From: an uncultured Bacteroidales bacterium
GTDB lineage: Bacteria; Bacteroidota; Bacteroidia; Bacteroidales; P3
Assembly: GCA_910586395.1 (NCBI GenBank)
Contig: CAJUFX010000001.1
Location: 384,733 to 448,732, forward strand
Direction of reading: 5' to 3'
Length of the DNA stretch: 64,000 nucleotides
Shown piece by piece: positions 24,506 through 33,455 of the stretch (positions are counted from its first letter, which is position 1; every line of letters starts with the position of its first letter). The position numbers were made by a program, and so were the translations under genes. The notes under the pieces are model-generated. The model had not been told where the DNA came from and did no database searches. It saw only the letters and a list, made by a program, of their open reading frames with translations.

Positions 24506-26638
24506 CTATTCGATACGCCAGATATCCTCAATACGCCAATCGGCCTCGACGCGCAAAGTCTTGTGATAGTACCAGTGTTTTTCGGGCTGACGGCGCGCCA
24601 CATAATCGCCCTCGTCCCAACGGCCGTTGTCGTTGTCGTCCTTGAACAGACGGAACGTATATAACGCCGGCTTCAGGCCTAAAAATTCAACCATGCCCGT
24701 GTCGGTTACCCGGATTTCCCGCACGATTTGATCCTGACCCTCCACAAGTTGCAATACATAAACCGCCCCGGGAGCCAATCCCTGCAAATCCAAGGCTAAA
24801 TCGCCTCCCTCCTCCGGTTCGACAATCTGCCAAGCCAGCACCGTCGTATCGTTGGGTCGGCCGAAGAAATCGAAAATGGCACTGTCTGGCAGAAACAACG
24901 CATACTGACCATCCGTTTCCTGCCGGGTCCATACACGCCAGGTCCAGGCATCGATTTGCATTATCCCGAACGGCTGAACCAACGTATCGGCCATGATCCG
25001 GACCGTATCGACCAAGCGGAAAGCGGCCGTATCGGGCAGAGAAATCACGGTGTCGGTCGGGAACGGAAGCGTGTCGGCCCCGGGGGCCAAGGTGTCGGAC
25101 CAATGCGTGCCGGCGGTGGAAAACAGGCTGTCGGCAACGGCAGGCAGACGGTCGGCGTTCAGCCAAACGGTATCGGTTACCGGACGTTCCCGTTGCACGA
25201 AACGCCATACGGCCATGCGCCCCGTATCGCCCAAAACCGAGGGGAAATTAGTCTTGAAAGTCAACGTATCGGTAACCAGCAATTTGCCGGCCGGCGTTGT
25301 CAGTTTAAACGCGGCCGTATCGGTACGCGAACGGGCGACATCGGCCAGATAGGCCGAAACCGTGTCGCGATAGCCGTTAACCTGTAAAACGACATCGCAT
25401 CGGTCCAGCGCATGGTTCGGGAAATGTACGGTGGCCGAACGCCGGTCGGCCGCCCACTGCCATTCCAAAGGCAACTCCAAGACCATTTCGGTTGAATCGG
25501 TAATTTCAACAAAGGCCACCGATTCGATCGTGTCTATCGGATAATAAAACGAGAACGCCATCTGGGATCGTTGCTTATAAGCCGCCTCCTTCAAAAAGAA
25601 AGCGGGCAGATAATCGCGGTAGAGATACAATTCCAACTCCGGAAGCACCGCCACCGTGGTATCAAGCCCGGCCGAATCGGCATCCGCCTCCGTCCTCCCC
25701 ATAAGCGAATCGCCCCGCGCCACCGTGGTATCAAGCCCGGCCGAATCGGCATCCGCCTCCGTCCTCCCCATAAGCGAATCGCCCCGTGCCACCGTATCAA
25801 CCTGCGCCACGTCGTAGGCGGCATAGGCAGCGACCCAGGCCAACGAATCGGCCAGGGCTTCCGCCGCTTCGGTCACCCGGGCTAGCGAATCGGCCAGGGC
25901 CAGCGAATCGACCGGCCCGGGTTCCGCCGCCGGCACCATCTTCCGCGCCGGAACACAGGTATCGGTATAGGCCATCAACTCCGTCACGGGATCAATGCGG
26001 TAGTCCTGATTGTCATCGACCACGCCATAGACATAATAACAGCCCTCTTTGACATGAATGACCCGGAATTGCCCTTCCTTATCGGCTATGGACACATAAT
26101 CCGGCTCCACATCGAATGGGAACGAATCGGGGCGATGGGCGTAGAACAAAAGCCGGACACGGTCTTCGGGCGTGTAATCGACGGCCTTGACGACACGGCC
26201 TTCCAAAAACATGCTGTCAATGGTCCGACCCGTCGAAAACACATAATGGAAATCGGGTATCGGATTGGCCTCGTGCAAATCGACCAACGAATGGCCGAAA
26301 CGGAGGGTATAAGTACAATCGGGACGCAAGGTATCGGCGATATCGACCGTAACCTTTTTAAGCATATAACTATAATTCACATCCTTAAGAACCGGTGAGG
26401 CGTAGATTTTGTCTTGTTCGCGCAATTCGACGAACTCGTCGAACGCCAGCGTCACGACGCCGCCCTGAAAGCCGACGGCGGCCTGCGGCGGTTGGGCTTC
26501 AAGCAGAACCGGCGGCAACTCGTCCTTGGGGCCGCCGCCCGGCGCACCCGCAATATTGGCGCAAGACGTCAGAAAGGCCGCCAAGCCCACCACGGCCGCC
26601 ACCAGCCGACCAACTATCCGAATCCGTGTATTTTTCAT
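24506..26638 (-). CDS. Ig-like (Big_5) domain lipoprotein
   Basis: The 710-residue lipoprotein has a signal peptide ending FLTSCAN and, directly after it, the segment GAPGGGPKDELPPVLLEAQP followed by a Big_5 Ig-like domain (FDEFVELREQDKIYASPVL, TYTLRFGHSLVDLHEANP) typical of a conserved Bacteroidota group. The rest is beta-rich, with a low-complexity Ala/Asp/Ser stretch containing a 69-bp tandem duplication. Its ATG overlaps the stop of the U32 gene as ATGA, so it is translated from the same message. Function is unknown; an outer-membrane or periplasmic binding role is likely. Confidence 0.82.
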   Translation of the reverse strand: MKNTRIRIVGRLVAAVVGLAAFLTSCANIAGAPGGGPKDELPPVLLEAQPPQAAVGFQGGVVTLAFDEFVELREQDKIYASPVLKDVNYSYMLKKVTVDIADTLRPDCTYTLRFGHSLVDLHEANPIPDFHYVFSTGRTIDSMFLEGRVVKAVDYTPEDRVRLLFYAHRPDSFPFDVEPDYVSIADKEGQFRVIHVKEGCYYVYGVVDDNQDYRIDPVTELMAYTDTCVPARKMVPAAEPGPVDSLALADSLARVTEAAEALADSLAWVAAYAAYDVAQVDTVARGDSLMGRTEADADSAGLDTTVARGDSLMGRTEADADSAGLDTTVAVLPELELYLYRDYLPAFFLKEAAYKQRSQMAFSFYYPIDTIESVAFVEITDSTEMVLELPLEWQWAADRRSATVHFPNHALDRCDVVLQVNGYRDTVSAYLADVARSRTDTAAFKLTTPAGKLLVTDTLTFKTNFPSVLGDTGRMAVWRFVQRERPVTDTVWLNADRLPAVADSLFSTAGTHWSDTLAPGADTLPFPTDTVISLPDTAAFRLVDTVRIMADTLVQPFGIMQIDAWTWRVWTRQETDGQYALFLPDSAIFDFFGRPNDTTVLAWQIVEPEEGGDLALDLQGLAPGAVYVLQLVEGQDQIVREIRVTDTGMVEFLGLKPALYTFRLFKDDNDNGRWDEGDYVARRQPEKHWYYHKTLRVEADWRIEDIWRIE
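25650..25787. repeat. 69-bp in-frame tandem duplication
   Basis: Two nearly identical 69-bp units adjoin; the only clear difference is at the unit ends. They encode 23 residues each, including ARGDSLMGRTEADADSAGLD, in the lipoprotein gene. The copies are so alike that the event must be recent. Confidence 0.92.
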
Positions 26639-28629
26639 GCTTCTTTCCCGTTCTGCACCGCATAGACTTCCATGCGTTCGTGGGCACAATCGAAACGCAA
26701 CGCAAAGGTATGCGCTTTATATATAAGGTACAAATCCTGTTGATAACCGGGATCGGTGTTTTTGAAATGACGCGGACATTGCCGCAGTTCGTAACGGATG
26801 CAGTATTTGCACTGCATGAGCCACTGCCCCGGCCGGCGTTCGCGCGTGATTTTTGCGACACCCTGCGCCCGATAAAACTTTTCGGCCCAAGCGTTGGCCA
26901 CATTGGCCCGGTAATCGAGCTCGGTCTGCGGCCGGCCGTTTTCGTCCGGCGGCAGGGCGGACGAATGGACCACGGCTGGGATACAGGCGACCTGCGGTCG
27001 CACGGCATGTGCCGACACCCGCTTCCCGTACAGGGCCTCCAACAACTCCCGCCGCCGCGCGTTGAGTTCCGCTATCGGGATAAAGGGTGGCGTCCCCGTC
27101 TCGAAATCCGTCCATTCGAACGGCAGGTCACCGGTCTTGCACATCTGTTTCCGTAAATTCTCGCGCATGCGGCCGGGGTTCTCCGCCGCCGCGTAATCGG
27201 CCTGCCAAGCCAAACGGACCTCCAGTCCCTCTTCGTCCCGTGCCCAAAGACAGGCATTTCCCGCTTCGTACGAAAAACCGCCCCGAACGCGCACGCGGCG
27301 TTCCGCCGCCCGCTCCGAACGCAACCGTTTCTCAAACGCCACATCCTGATTGCGGAAAATCTCCGCCCCCGCAAACAACGGCACGTCCTTGGCCGCCACA
27401 ATCGACCACACGCACTCCTGCTGCGGGCGCCGGGGCGCGGCTTTGCCGCGCCCGCCCTGCCGCGCGGCCTCCTCCCGCACCTCATTCAGCCCGAAGCCCA
27501 CCAACTGCCGTTGGGCGTCGAAAAAACAGAGCCCGTCGCCGCGCCGCAGCGGCTTGGCTGTTTGCAACAGCCAGCGGCGCCCCCCGCCCGAAAGCACGCG
27601 CCCCACGGCCTCCCCCATCGCCTTGGGCGTATAAAGCGAAGCCTTCTCGCCATGATTGGCCGCCTCGATGAAATGCGTGCCGTACGGCCTATGGAAGCCT
27701 TTCTCCAAATCCGGTTCAAACGCCAGACTGACGCGGCCGCAAGAGGCGCGACGATAGGCCTCCGGCCGCAACGCCAAGTCCGCCCCCGATGCAACCGCCG
27801 AACCGGCTACCGAACCCTGCGCGTCCCCCTGCGCCAACAGACCGTCCAGCACACGCCTATAATAGGCCGTCACGTTCCGTACATAACAGACGTCCTTGAG
27901 CCGCCCCTCTATCTTGAACGAACGGATGCCCTGCGCCGCCATATCGGCCATGTATGCGCCTAAAGCCAAGTCTTTGAGTGAAAGCAGATGCAAGCCGGAA
28001 GCCAACCGTTTGCCCGAAGCATTGACCAAATCGTAAGCCAGCCGGCAGGCCTGCGCACACGCGCCGCGGTTGCCGCTCCGACCGAACAGATACTCGCTCA
28101 GATAGCACTGCCCGCTGTAACTCACGCAGAGTGCGCCATGCACAAAGGCCTCCAATTCCACGTCCGGCACCGCCGCATGGATGGCGCCCATTTCCGCCAA
28201 ATTCAATTCGCGCGCCAAAATCAGACGGCTCACGCCGGCCCCGGCCAACATCCGCGCCTTTTCCGGCGTCCGGATGTCGCACTGCGTGCTGGCGTGCCAA
28301 ACGGCGGGCGGCCGGTTGTCGGCCGTCAGCCACGCCATATCCTGTATGATGAACGCATCGACGCCGGCTTCATGACACTGCCAGGCGATGCGGTTCGCCT
28401 CCGGCCATTCGGCATCCGACAAAACAGTGTTGAGCGTCACATAGACTTTCGCGCCATAGAAATGCGCGTAACGGACGGTTTCGGCGATATCGGAAACAGA
28501 ATTCCCCGCCTTGACACGTGCGCCAAAACGGGGAGCTCCAATATAAACGGCATCGGCTCCACAGTCGATAGCGGCTTTCGCTACGGACTTGTCTGCCGCC
28601 GGTGCCAACAATTCCAAAGATTCGGACAC
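26635..28629 (-). CDS. Peptidase U32 family protein
   Basis: A 664-residue U32 (collagenase-like) protein. The N-terminal TIM-barrel-like part starts LELLAPAADKSVAKAAIDCG and contains the family signature EAFVHGALCVSYSGQCYLS (about 155-173), then GNRGACAQACRLAY. Extra cysteines near the C-terminus (CKYCIRYELRQCP) may hold an iron-sulfur cluster, as in the RlhA/TrhP group that hydroxylates RNA. The label peptidase is therefore doubtful; an RNA-modifying role is as likely. The stop overlaps the ATG of the downstream lipoprotein, and the gene follows the gldJ-like gene by 14 bases. Confidence 0.9.
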   Translation of the reverse strand: MSESLELLAPAADKSVAKAAIDCGADAVYIGAPRFGARVKAGNSVSDIAETVRYAHFYGAKVYVTLNTVLSDAEWPEANRIAWQCHEAGVDAFIIQDMAWLTADNRPPAVWHASTQCDIRTPEKARMLAGAGVSRLILARELNLAEMGAIHAAVPDVELEAFVHGALCVSYSGQCYLSEYLFGRSGNRGACAQACRLAYDLVNASGKRLASGLHLLSLKDLALGAYMADMAAQGIRSFKIEGRLKDVCYVRNVTAYYRRVLDGLLAQGDAQGSVAGSAVASGADLALRPEAYRRASCGRVSLAFEPDLEKGFHRPYGTHFIEAANHGEKASLYTPKAMGEAVGRVLSGGGRRWLLQTAKPLRRGDGLCFFDAQRQLVGFGLNEVREEAARQGGRGKAAPRRPQQECVWSIVAAKDVPLFAGAEIFRNQDVAFEKRLRSERAAERRVRVRGGFSYEAGNACLWARDEEGLEVRLAWQADYAAAENPGRMRENLRKQMCKTGDLPFEWTDFETGTPPFIPIAELNARRRELLEALYGKRVSAHAVRPQVACIPAVVHSSALPPDENGRPQTELDYRANVANAWAEKFYRAQGVAKITRERRPGQWLMQCKYCIRYELRQCPRHFKNTDPGYQQDLYLIYKAHTFALRFDCAHERMEVYAVQNGKEA

Positions 28630-28643
28630 AGGCTAACGTCTGA

Positions 28644-30152
28644 TTAACGGGCGCTGAGCGAACCGCCGTTGGCATCGCCCACGCGCGTCATCGCCACGCG
28701 GAACCCGATCCAGTCGGTGCTCAAATCCTGTTCCATATAACGGCGCGTACCCGGCGAAAGGTAATAGGCGCGGTCACGCCACGAACCGCCCTTTACGACA
28801 CGGGAACGGTCGGTTATCAAAGAGTTCTTGCCGTATTCGTACATCAACGACGTCGTGGACGTACCCTCGCCTTCCGGTTTCGCCAACCAGTCGTCCACGA
28901 GATCGGAACTCAAATCGCCGTCCACATAGTTGCGGTTGTCGGCCTGGTTGAAGTTGCGGCGGTTGGCCAATTCCTCGGTCGTGAATTCGCGGTGGCGGAT
29001 CCGACCCAAACTGTCGCGCTCGGCGATATTGCCCTCCTCGTCCAGCATCACCGTCGTATAGACGTTACCACGGTACGGGTTCACTTCGTCGGCGTCTTCC
29101 ATCGTCAACGGACGATAGACGTCCAAACACCATTCGGCGACGTTACCGGCCATATTGTACAGGCCGAAATCGTTGGGAAAATAGGAATAGACCTTGGCCG
29201 TATATTCGGCGCCGTCGTTCAGCGCGCCGGCCGTACCCATGGCGTCGCCCGCGCCGCGCATGAAGTTGGCCATCATCTGGCCGCGGTACGGATTTTCGGC
29301 AGCCCGGACACCCGCGCCGTTCCACGGATAAATTTTACGTTCCAACACGCGTTCCTGCGCGCTGTTGCCTTTCAAAGCCAAAGCCGCGTATTCCCATTCC
29401 GCCTCGGTCGGCAGACGCAGCTTTTCGATAAACATCCCGTCGGCCTTGCGGACGGCGCGCGTCTTCTGCGGCGCATTGGGGTTCAAATCCTGCAAGCCCT
29501 TGTTGACGATACCCACATACTGGCCGGCCAGATAGGCTTCGGTATTGAAGTTGTTATCGCTCGTCTGCGCCAGTTCCAACTTAATGATATGGGCGTCGAT
29601 GAGGATTTTCTCGTTGATACGGTCGGTACGCCAGGCGCAGAAATCGTTGGCCTGTTCCCAGGTAACGCCCACGACCGGATAATCGGCATAAGCCGGATGC
29701 ACAAAATAATTCTCGGTCATCCCGTCGCGGAAAGACGCGATCGAATTCCAGGACAAGACGTCGGGACGCGCTTGATTCACGACTTCGGGATAATCCTGCC
29801 CGTAGATTCTTTCGAGCCAGTAAAGATACTCGTTATAGTCTTTGTTCGACGTCTCCACTTCGTCCATGTAAAACGAACTGACCGTGACCGGACGCGGCCG
29901 GTTATTGTGTTCGAACATAATGTCTTCCTGCGTGTTGCCCATCATAAACCGACCGCCTTCGATGAAAACCATCCGCAAAGGCACCGGCTGGTGATAGTTG
30001 TTCACAACCTGATAACCGCCCCACTTGGGATCGTTGATGCCCCAACCCGTGGATTGCGATTGCTGGCTTGAATTATTGCAGGAAACCAAAAGGCCGGCAA
30101 GCAGGATGCCGCTTACCGCCCAACCCATTGTTTTGGCCGTTTGTCTTATCAT
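28644..30152 (-). CDS. gldJ: GldJ-like lipoprotein (FGE-sulfatase fold), T9SS/gliding
   Basis: The 502-residue lipoprotein has a signal peptide ending LLVSC (C25), the segment STGWGINDPKWGGYQV, and a formylglycine-generating-enzyme fold (MVFIEGGRFMMGN, PVVGVTWEQANDFCAWR, LRLPTEAEWEYAAL, GLYNMAGNVAEWCLDVYRP, VVKGGSWRDRAYYLSPGTRR). GldJ and GldK/PorK share this fold. The GWxINDPKWGG opening, and the nearness of porV, favour GldJ, which stabilises the GldK ring and is needed for type IX secretion. porL, porM and porN, which normally follow porK, do not follow here. It has a TATATTTG promoter box in the gap to porP. Confidence 0.82.
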   Translation of the reverse strand: MIRQTAKTMGWAVSGILLAGLLVSCNNSSQQSQSTGWGINDPKWGGYQVVNNYHQPVPLRMVFIEGGRFMMGNTQEDIMFEHNNRPRPVTVSSFYMDEVETSNKDYNEYLYWLERIYGQDYPEVVNQARPDVLSWNSIASFRDGMTENYFVHPAYADYPVVGVTWEQANDFCAWRTDRINEKILIDAHIIKLELAQTSDNNFNTEAYLAGQYVGIVNKGLQDLNPNAPQKTRAVRKADGMFIEKLRLPTEAEWEYAALALKGNSAQERVLERKIYPWNGAGVRAAENPYRGQMMANFMRGAGDAMGTAGALNDGAEYTAKVYSYFPNDFGLYNMAGNVAEWCLDVYRPLTMEDADEVNPYRGNVYTTVMLDEEGNIAERDSLGRIRHREFTTEELANRRNFNQADNRNYVDGDLSSDLVDDWLAKPEGEGTSTTSLMYEYGKNSLITDRSRVVKGGSWRDRAYYLSPGTRRYMEQDLSTDWIGFRVAMTRVGDANGGSLSAR

Positions 30153-30204
30153 CGTTCGCCTTTATTTTCTTAAAACGTAAACGCCTGCGACAGGCGCAAG
30201 CGTG

Positions 30205-30212
30205 CAAATATA
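30205..30212 (-). promoter_or_regulatory. -7 box upstream of gldJ-like gene
   Basis: The minus strand reads TATATTTG, a perfect TAnnTTTG, 52 bases before the ATG and within the 76-base gap after porP. Confidence 0.5.
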
Positions 30213-30228
30213 CAATATTTTCACTTAA

Positions 30229-31248
30229 TTAGAAAGCGGGACACGGTACCGCCTGTACCTTAAGCAGTTTATTCCTTTCCGGACACGGCAGGCGGAAGCC
30301 CAGCGAAACCTCGTGCGCGCCTCCGCTCCGGCGGAGCCCCGACACATCGATATCGTAACTGTAAGCTATCTTAACGCCCTTGTATTCGAATCCCAACAAC
30401 GCGATCAACGCATCCGAATTCGTAAAATTGTGACGGTACCAAACGCCCATTACCATCGGATAGACATTGAGATAGAGGCCGTAACTCAATTCCTCGAACT
30501 TGCCCTGTTGCGTGAAAATCAAATTGGGCGACAGGCTGATGTCCCTTTCGCTCCGTTTGGTGCCGTAAGTCTTCTTGAAGTAAATGACGCCGCCCACATG
30601 CGCCGTGTATTTGATGGCCAAACGCTGCACGCCCATAAAGCCTTCGTCGGGACGGCTCAAATGGTTGACCGACAGGCCGACATAGAAATAGTCATTGTAA
30701 GCGAGCGCCCCGACGGCGAAGTCCGCGTAATGGCGGTCCAAAGGCGTCTGCGAAAGGTCTTCGTCCGTCGTCGGACGAACTAAACCCAACATGGGATCAA
30801 ACTGATCGGGGAACGTGAGCGAATTCCAATTGGCGTAACGGTTTACATAAGCCGCTTCGGCCGCCAGACGCAACGAGAAACTGCGCCCCAACTTGAAACG
30901 GTACGAATACGTGACGGCCGCACTGATGTTCCGGTAGGTGCCGCCCCCCTGTATGTCGGCGAACACCTTGGCGCCCAAGCCGCCGCGTATGGCATGGACA
31001 TGCTGGTCGTAAGAAACGCTCATCGTGGAAAAACCGCCGGAGATATTCGGCCATTGGTTGCGGTAGCCCAAATTGATGCGCGGGCATTCGTTGGCACCGG
31101 CGAAAGCCGGGTTGATGTAGAGCGGATGGGCGAAATACTGCGAGAAATGCGGATCCTGCGCCCGTAAAGAAACGAAGCACAGCAAGCATACAACCGATAG
31201 AAAAACCTTTCGGCCAACCTTTATATGGCGGTCATTTCGCGCTGTCAT
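30229..31248 (-). CDS. PorP/SprF family T9SS outer-membrane protein
   Basis: A 339-residue predicted beta-barrel with signal peptide (VFLSVVCLLCFVSLRAQ) followed by the family opening DPHFSQYFAHPLYINPAFAG. The rest alternates amphipathic strands (GYRNQWPNI, MSVSYDQH, GLGAKVFADIQGGGTYRN). PorP/SprF proteins sit in the outer membrane and support secretion or anchoring of particular T9SS cargo. SprF-type copies are usually next to their own cargo, whereas PorP precedes porKLMN; here it precedes a gldJ-like gene, so PorP versus SprF cannot be decided. Confidence 0.88.
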   Translation of the reverse strand: MTARNDRHIKVGRKVFLSVVCLLCFVSLRAQDPHFSQYFAHPLYINPAFAGANECPRINLGYRNQWPNISGGFSTMSVSYDQHVHAIRGGLGAKVFADIQGGGTYRNISAAVTYSYRFKLGRSFSLRLAAEAAYVNRYANWNSLTFPDQFDPMLGLVRPTTDEDLSQTPLDRHYADFAVGALAYNDYFYVGLSVNHLSRPDEGFMGVQRLAIKYTAHVGGVIYFKKTYGTKRSERDISLSPNLIFTQQGKFEELSYGLYLNVYPMVMGVWYRHNFTNSDALIALLGFEYKGVKIAYSYDIDVSGLRRSGGAHEVSLGFRLPCPERNKLLKVQAVPCPAF

Positions 31249-31277
31249 AGCCCTTTTGTACCCAAACTAACAAACTG

Positions 31278-31309
31278 CAAATATAGTGAAAGGCGAACAC
31301 AAACACAAA
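31278..31309 (-). promoter_or_regulatory. Promoter for porP/sprF at repeat edge
   Basis: On the minus strand TTTG (31306-31309), exactly 20 bases, then TATATTTG (31278-31285) is a full match to the Bacteroides promoter, 29 bases before the porP/sprF ATG. It coincides with the left end of a diverged copy of the repeat seen at 19.1 kb. Confidence 0.65.
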
Positions 31310-31518
31310 TCCAATCACCGAATGAGGAACAACACGCAGTGATTTTTGTGAACCGGAACAGCGGACAAGCCCGCTTGGACGATGGAACGGCACAAAAATA
31401 CGCCTTGCATAAGGCGGGTTCCGAAATTCGCTGAATAAACATTGAGAAAACTATTTGTCGAGCCGCATCCTATGTTCACACGAAGTGTAAATATCAAGAA
31501 AGGCGAGCACAAACACAA
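31278..31518. repeat. Diverged copy of the interspersed structured repeat
   Basis: The segment starts CAAATATAGTGAAAGGCGAA, matching the unit ends at 19.1 kb, and contains GAGCCGCATCCTAT like their right end. Between them is a different long inverted repeat: TTTTTGTG near 31343 and CACAAAAAT at 31391-31399 enclose a CAAGC/GCTTG hairpin and are followed by CGCCTT / AAGGCG. A further partial start, AATATCAAGAAAGGCGAGCA, at about 31490 abuts the ispF stop. It fills the 271-base gap between porP/sprF and ispF; no gene is seen. Confidence 0.65.
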
Positions 31519-31519
31519 A

Positions 31520-32002
31520 TCAATTCACCAACAACACCACCGCCGAAGCCGAGACGCCGCGCTCCTCGCCCTCGAAACCCATTTTTTCGGTTGTCGTCGC
31601 CTTGACGGAAACCCGATCGACCGGCAAAGACAAATGATGGGCGATATTCCGCCGCATCTGCGGAATGAAAGGCGCGATTTTGGGACGCTGCAGACGCAGT
31701 GTCGCATCGATATTGCCGACCCGATAGCCGGCACCGGCGACAAGTTCGAAGACGTTCCGCAACAGAACGCCGCTGTCTATGCCTTTATAGGCCGGATCCT
31801 TGTCGGGGAAATGCTGCCCGATGTCGCCCAAGGCCAACGCGCCGAGCATCGCATCGCAAAGCGCATGATAGAGCACGTCGGCATCGGAATGCCCGAGCAG
31901 GCCGCATTCATGCGGTACATGAACCCCGCCTAAAATCAGCGGGCGCCCCGCCTGCAGGGCATGGGCGTCATACCCGTAACCGATACGTATATCCGGCATC
32001 AT
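31520..32002 (-). CDS. ispF: 2-C-methyl-D-erythritol 2,4-cyclodiphosphate synthase
   Basis: The 160-residue enzyme closes CDP-ME 2-phosphate to MEcPP in the non-mevalonate isoprenoid pathway, the substrate later used by IspG. Zinc ligands D12, H14 and H46 are visible in GYGYDAHAL and HSDADVLYHALCDAMLGAL; the C-terminal motif VSVKATTTEKMGFEGEERG is complete. It starts nine bases after porV, so the two are cotranscribed. A porV-ispF pairing is, to my memory, also seen in other Bacteroidales. Confidence 0.96.
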   Translation of the reverse strand: MMPDIRIGYGYDAHALQAGRPLILGGVHVPHECGLLGHSDADVLYHALCDAMLGALALGDIGQHFPDKDPAYKGIDSGVLLRNVFELVAGAGYRVGNIDATLRLQRPKIAPFIPQMRRNIAHHLSLPVDRVSVKATTTEKMGFEGEERGVSASAVVLLVN

Positions 32003-32011
32003 CTCTCCGAT

Positions 32012-33250
32012 TTATTCCGCCTGCGGCAACGTCTGGTTGGCCTTGCGCTTCGTGTTCGCGAACTGGAACAGCAGCGAGAAACGCAAGGTGTTTTTCAACG
32101 GATTGGAGCCGGAAACCTGCGTGGTCGGAATCAGATAAGAGAGATCGAGACCGAAAATATTGTAGCGGATACCGGCGCCTATCGTCATATACTGACGCGC
32201 CCCCTTGTCCATGCTTTCGTGAAAATAGCCGAGACGGACGGACACCAAATTGTTCCACCAATATTCGGCCCCGAGACTCCACATGATTTCCTTCATCTCT
32301 TCCTTGAAGCCGCCCGGCGCGTCATAGAACGAATGTATGATTCCCGTAAACACCGGCACCCGATTGTCCAAACCGGCACTGACCGCACCCGTGGAATCGT
32401 AGAGGGCCGGCGTGGGCACCAGCAGTTTATTGATTTCGCCCATAAAGGCCAAACGGTTGTAACTGTCTATATGCCAATCGAAACCCAAACCGAGCCGCAG
32501 GTTGGCCGGCAAGAAGTCTTTTTCGCCTGTGGAAGCCCCGGACACATAAGCGATTTTGTTGCCTATATTTGAAATATTGAAGCCGAACGACAGCAAGCCG
32601 CCCTCGAAGCCCTTAAGGTCGAACATGTGCTGGTAATACAGCCCGATATCCACGGCGCCGGCCAAACCCGCTTTCGTATCAACCCCGTCCACATTCATCC
32701 CCAACGTCAGGTTGGAGTAGATGAAACGGCCGGTTACGGCAATCGAAAGGTCTTCAATCAGCTTGCGCGAATAACTCGCGTCTATGGCGAATTCACTCGG
32801 GTTGTAATTCACACCGGGATCGTCGGCGACCTGCCGGAACGTGACCTCGCCCATCGAGAAGAACAGCAACGAGAAGGCCACCGTACTCATCGGATCGATT
32901 TTCTTGGCCGCCGTCAGATAAGCCAGCGACATATCGGGCACCATGTTGAGCAACCAAGGACTGTAGGTAAGCGAAAGCGCGAGATCGTCGGAGAGATACG
33001 GATATTTGGCCGCGTTCCAATGCTGGGAGTTGGCGTCCGGGGCACTGGCGGCCCCTATGTCGGCCAAACCGCCGCTGCGCGCGTCGGGCGAGACCAACAG
33101 GAACGGCACGGCCGTCGTGATGGCGCCGCCCGTCTGCTCCAAAACGACGTTCGACGGTTCAGGTTTCTGCCCCCATGCCTTATATGAAAAACTTGAAACG
33201 ATTCCAAGGATTATCGCCGTAAGAACGGCGAAGATTTTTTGTTTTGACAT
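32012..33250 (-). CDS. porV: T9SS outer-membrane shuttle PorV (LptO)
   Basis: A 412-residue FadL-like beta-barrel. The start at 33250 (MSKQKIFAVLTAIILGIVSS) gives a signal peptide; upstream codons run into the promoter. The family hallmark PFLLVSPDARSGGLADIGAA, then SAPDANSQHWNAAKYPY, is clear. PorV carries T9SS cargo from the SprA translocon to the attachment complex with the PorU sortase. porU is not adjacent. Several cargo proteins with matching C-terminal domains are encoded at 57.6 and 63.7 kb. Confidence 0.93.
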   Translation of the reverse strand: MSKQKIFAVLTAIILGIVSSFSYKAWGQKPEPSNVVLEQTGGAITTAVPFLLVSPDARSGGLADIGAASAPDANSQHWNAAKYPYLSDDLALSLTYSPWLLNMVPDMSLAYLTAAKKIDPMSTVAFSLLFFSMGEVTFRQVADDPGVNYNPSEFAIDASYSRKLIEDLSIAVTGRFIYSNLTLGMNVDGVDTKAGLAGAVDIGLYYQHMFDLKGFEGGLLSFGFNISNIGNKIAYVSGASTGEKDFLPANLRLGLGFDWHIDSYNRLAFMGEINKLLVPTPALYDSTGAVSAGLDNRVPVFTGIIHSFYDAPGGFKEEMKEIMWSLGAEYWWNNLVSVRLGYFHESMDKGARQYMTIGAGIRYNIFGLDLSYLIPTTQVSGSNPLKNTLRFSLLFQFANTKRKANQTLPQAE

Positions 33251-33305
33251 CCGGTCTGTTTTTTTAAGACGAACAAAATAACCGCTCCTATCTTGGCACG
33301 GATTG

Positions 33306-33313
33306 CAAATATA
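33306..33313 (-). promoter_or_regulatory. -7 box upstream of porV
   Basis: The minus strand reads TATATTTG, 55 bases before the porV ATG, so porV-ispF has its own start site below the ftsZ terminator. Confidence 0.5.
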
Positions 33314-33398
33314 ACATTTTTTTTCAAACGCGGCAGCCTTTTTTTTTGCCAAGCCGACAATTCCTGTCGCCTGTCCGGTTGACCATAAACTGTCTTAC

Positions 33399-33432
33399 AA
33401 AAAAAATGCCGACCCTTTGGTAAGGGCCGGCA
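33399..33432 (-). terminator. Rho-independent terminator after ftsZ
   Basis: An 11-bp stem with one G-T pair (TGCCGACCCTT / AAGGGCCGGCA) has a 4-nt loop and, on the minus strand, runs into eight T. It lies 23 bases past the ftsZ stop and closes the division cluster. Confidence 0.9.
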
Positions 33433-33455
33433 CATGCCTGTTGAGACGAAGCACG

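Noticed and set aside
28644..30152. Calling this gene porK/gldK because it follows a porP-like gene
   Set aside because: The porL, porM and porN genes do not follow, and the GWGINDPKWGG opening and nearness to porV fit GldJ better. PorK remains a lesser option.
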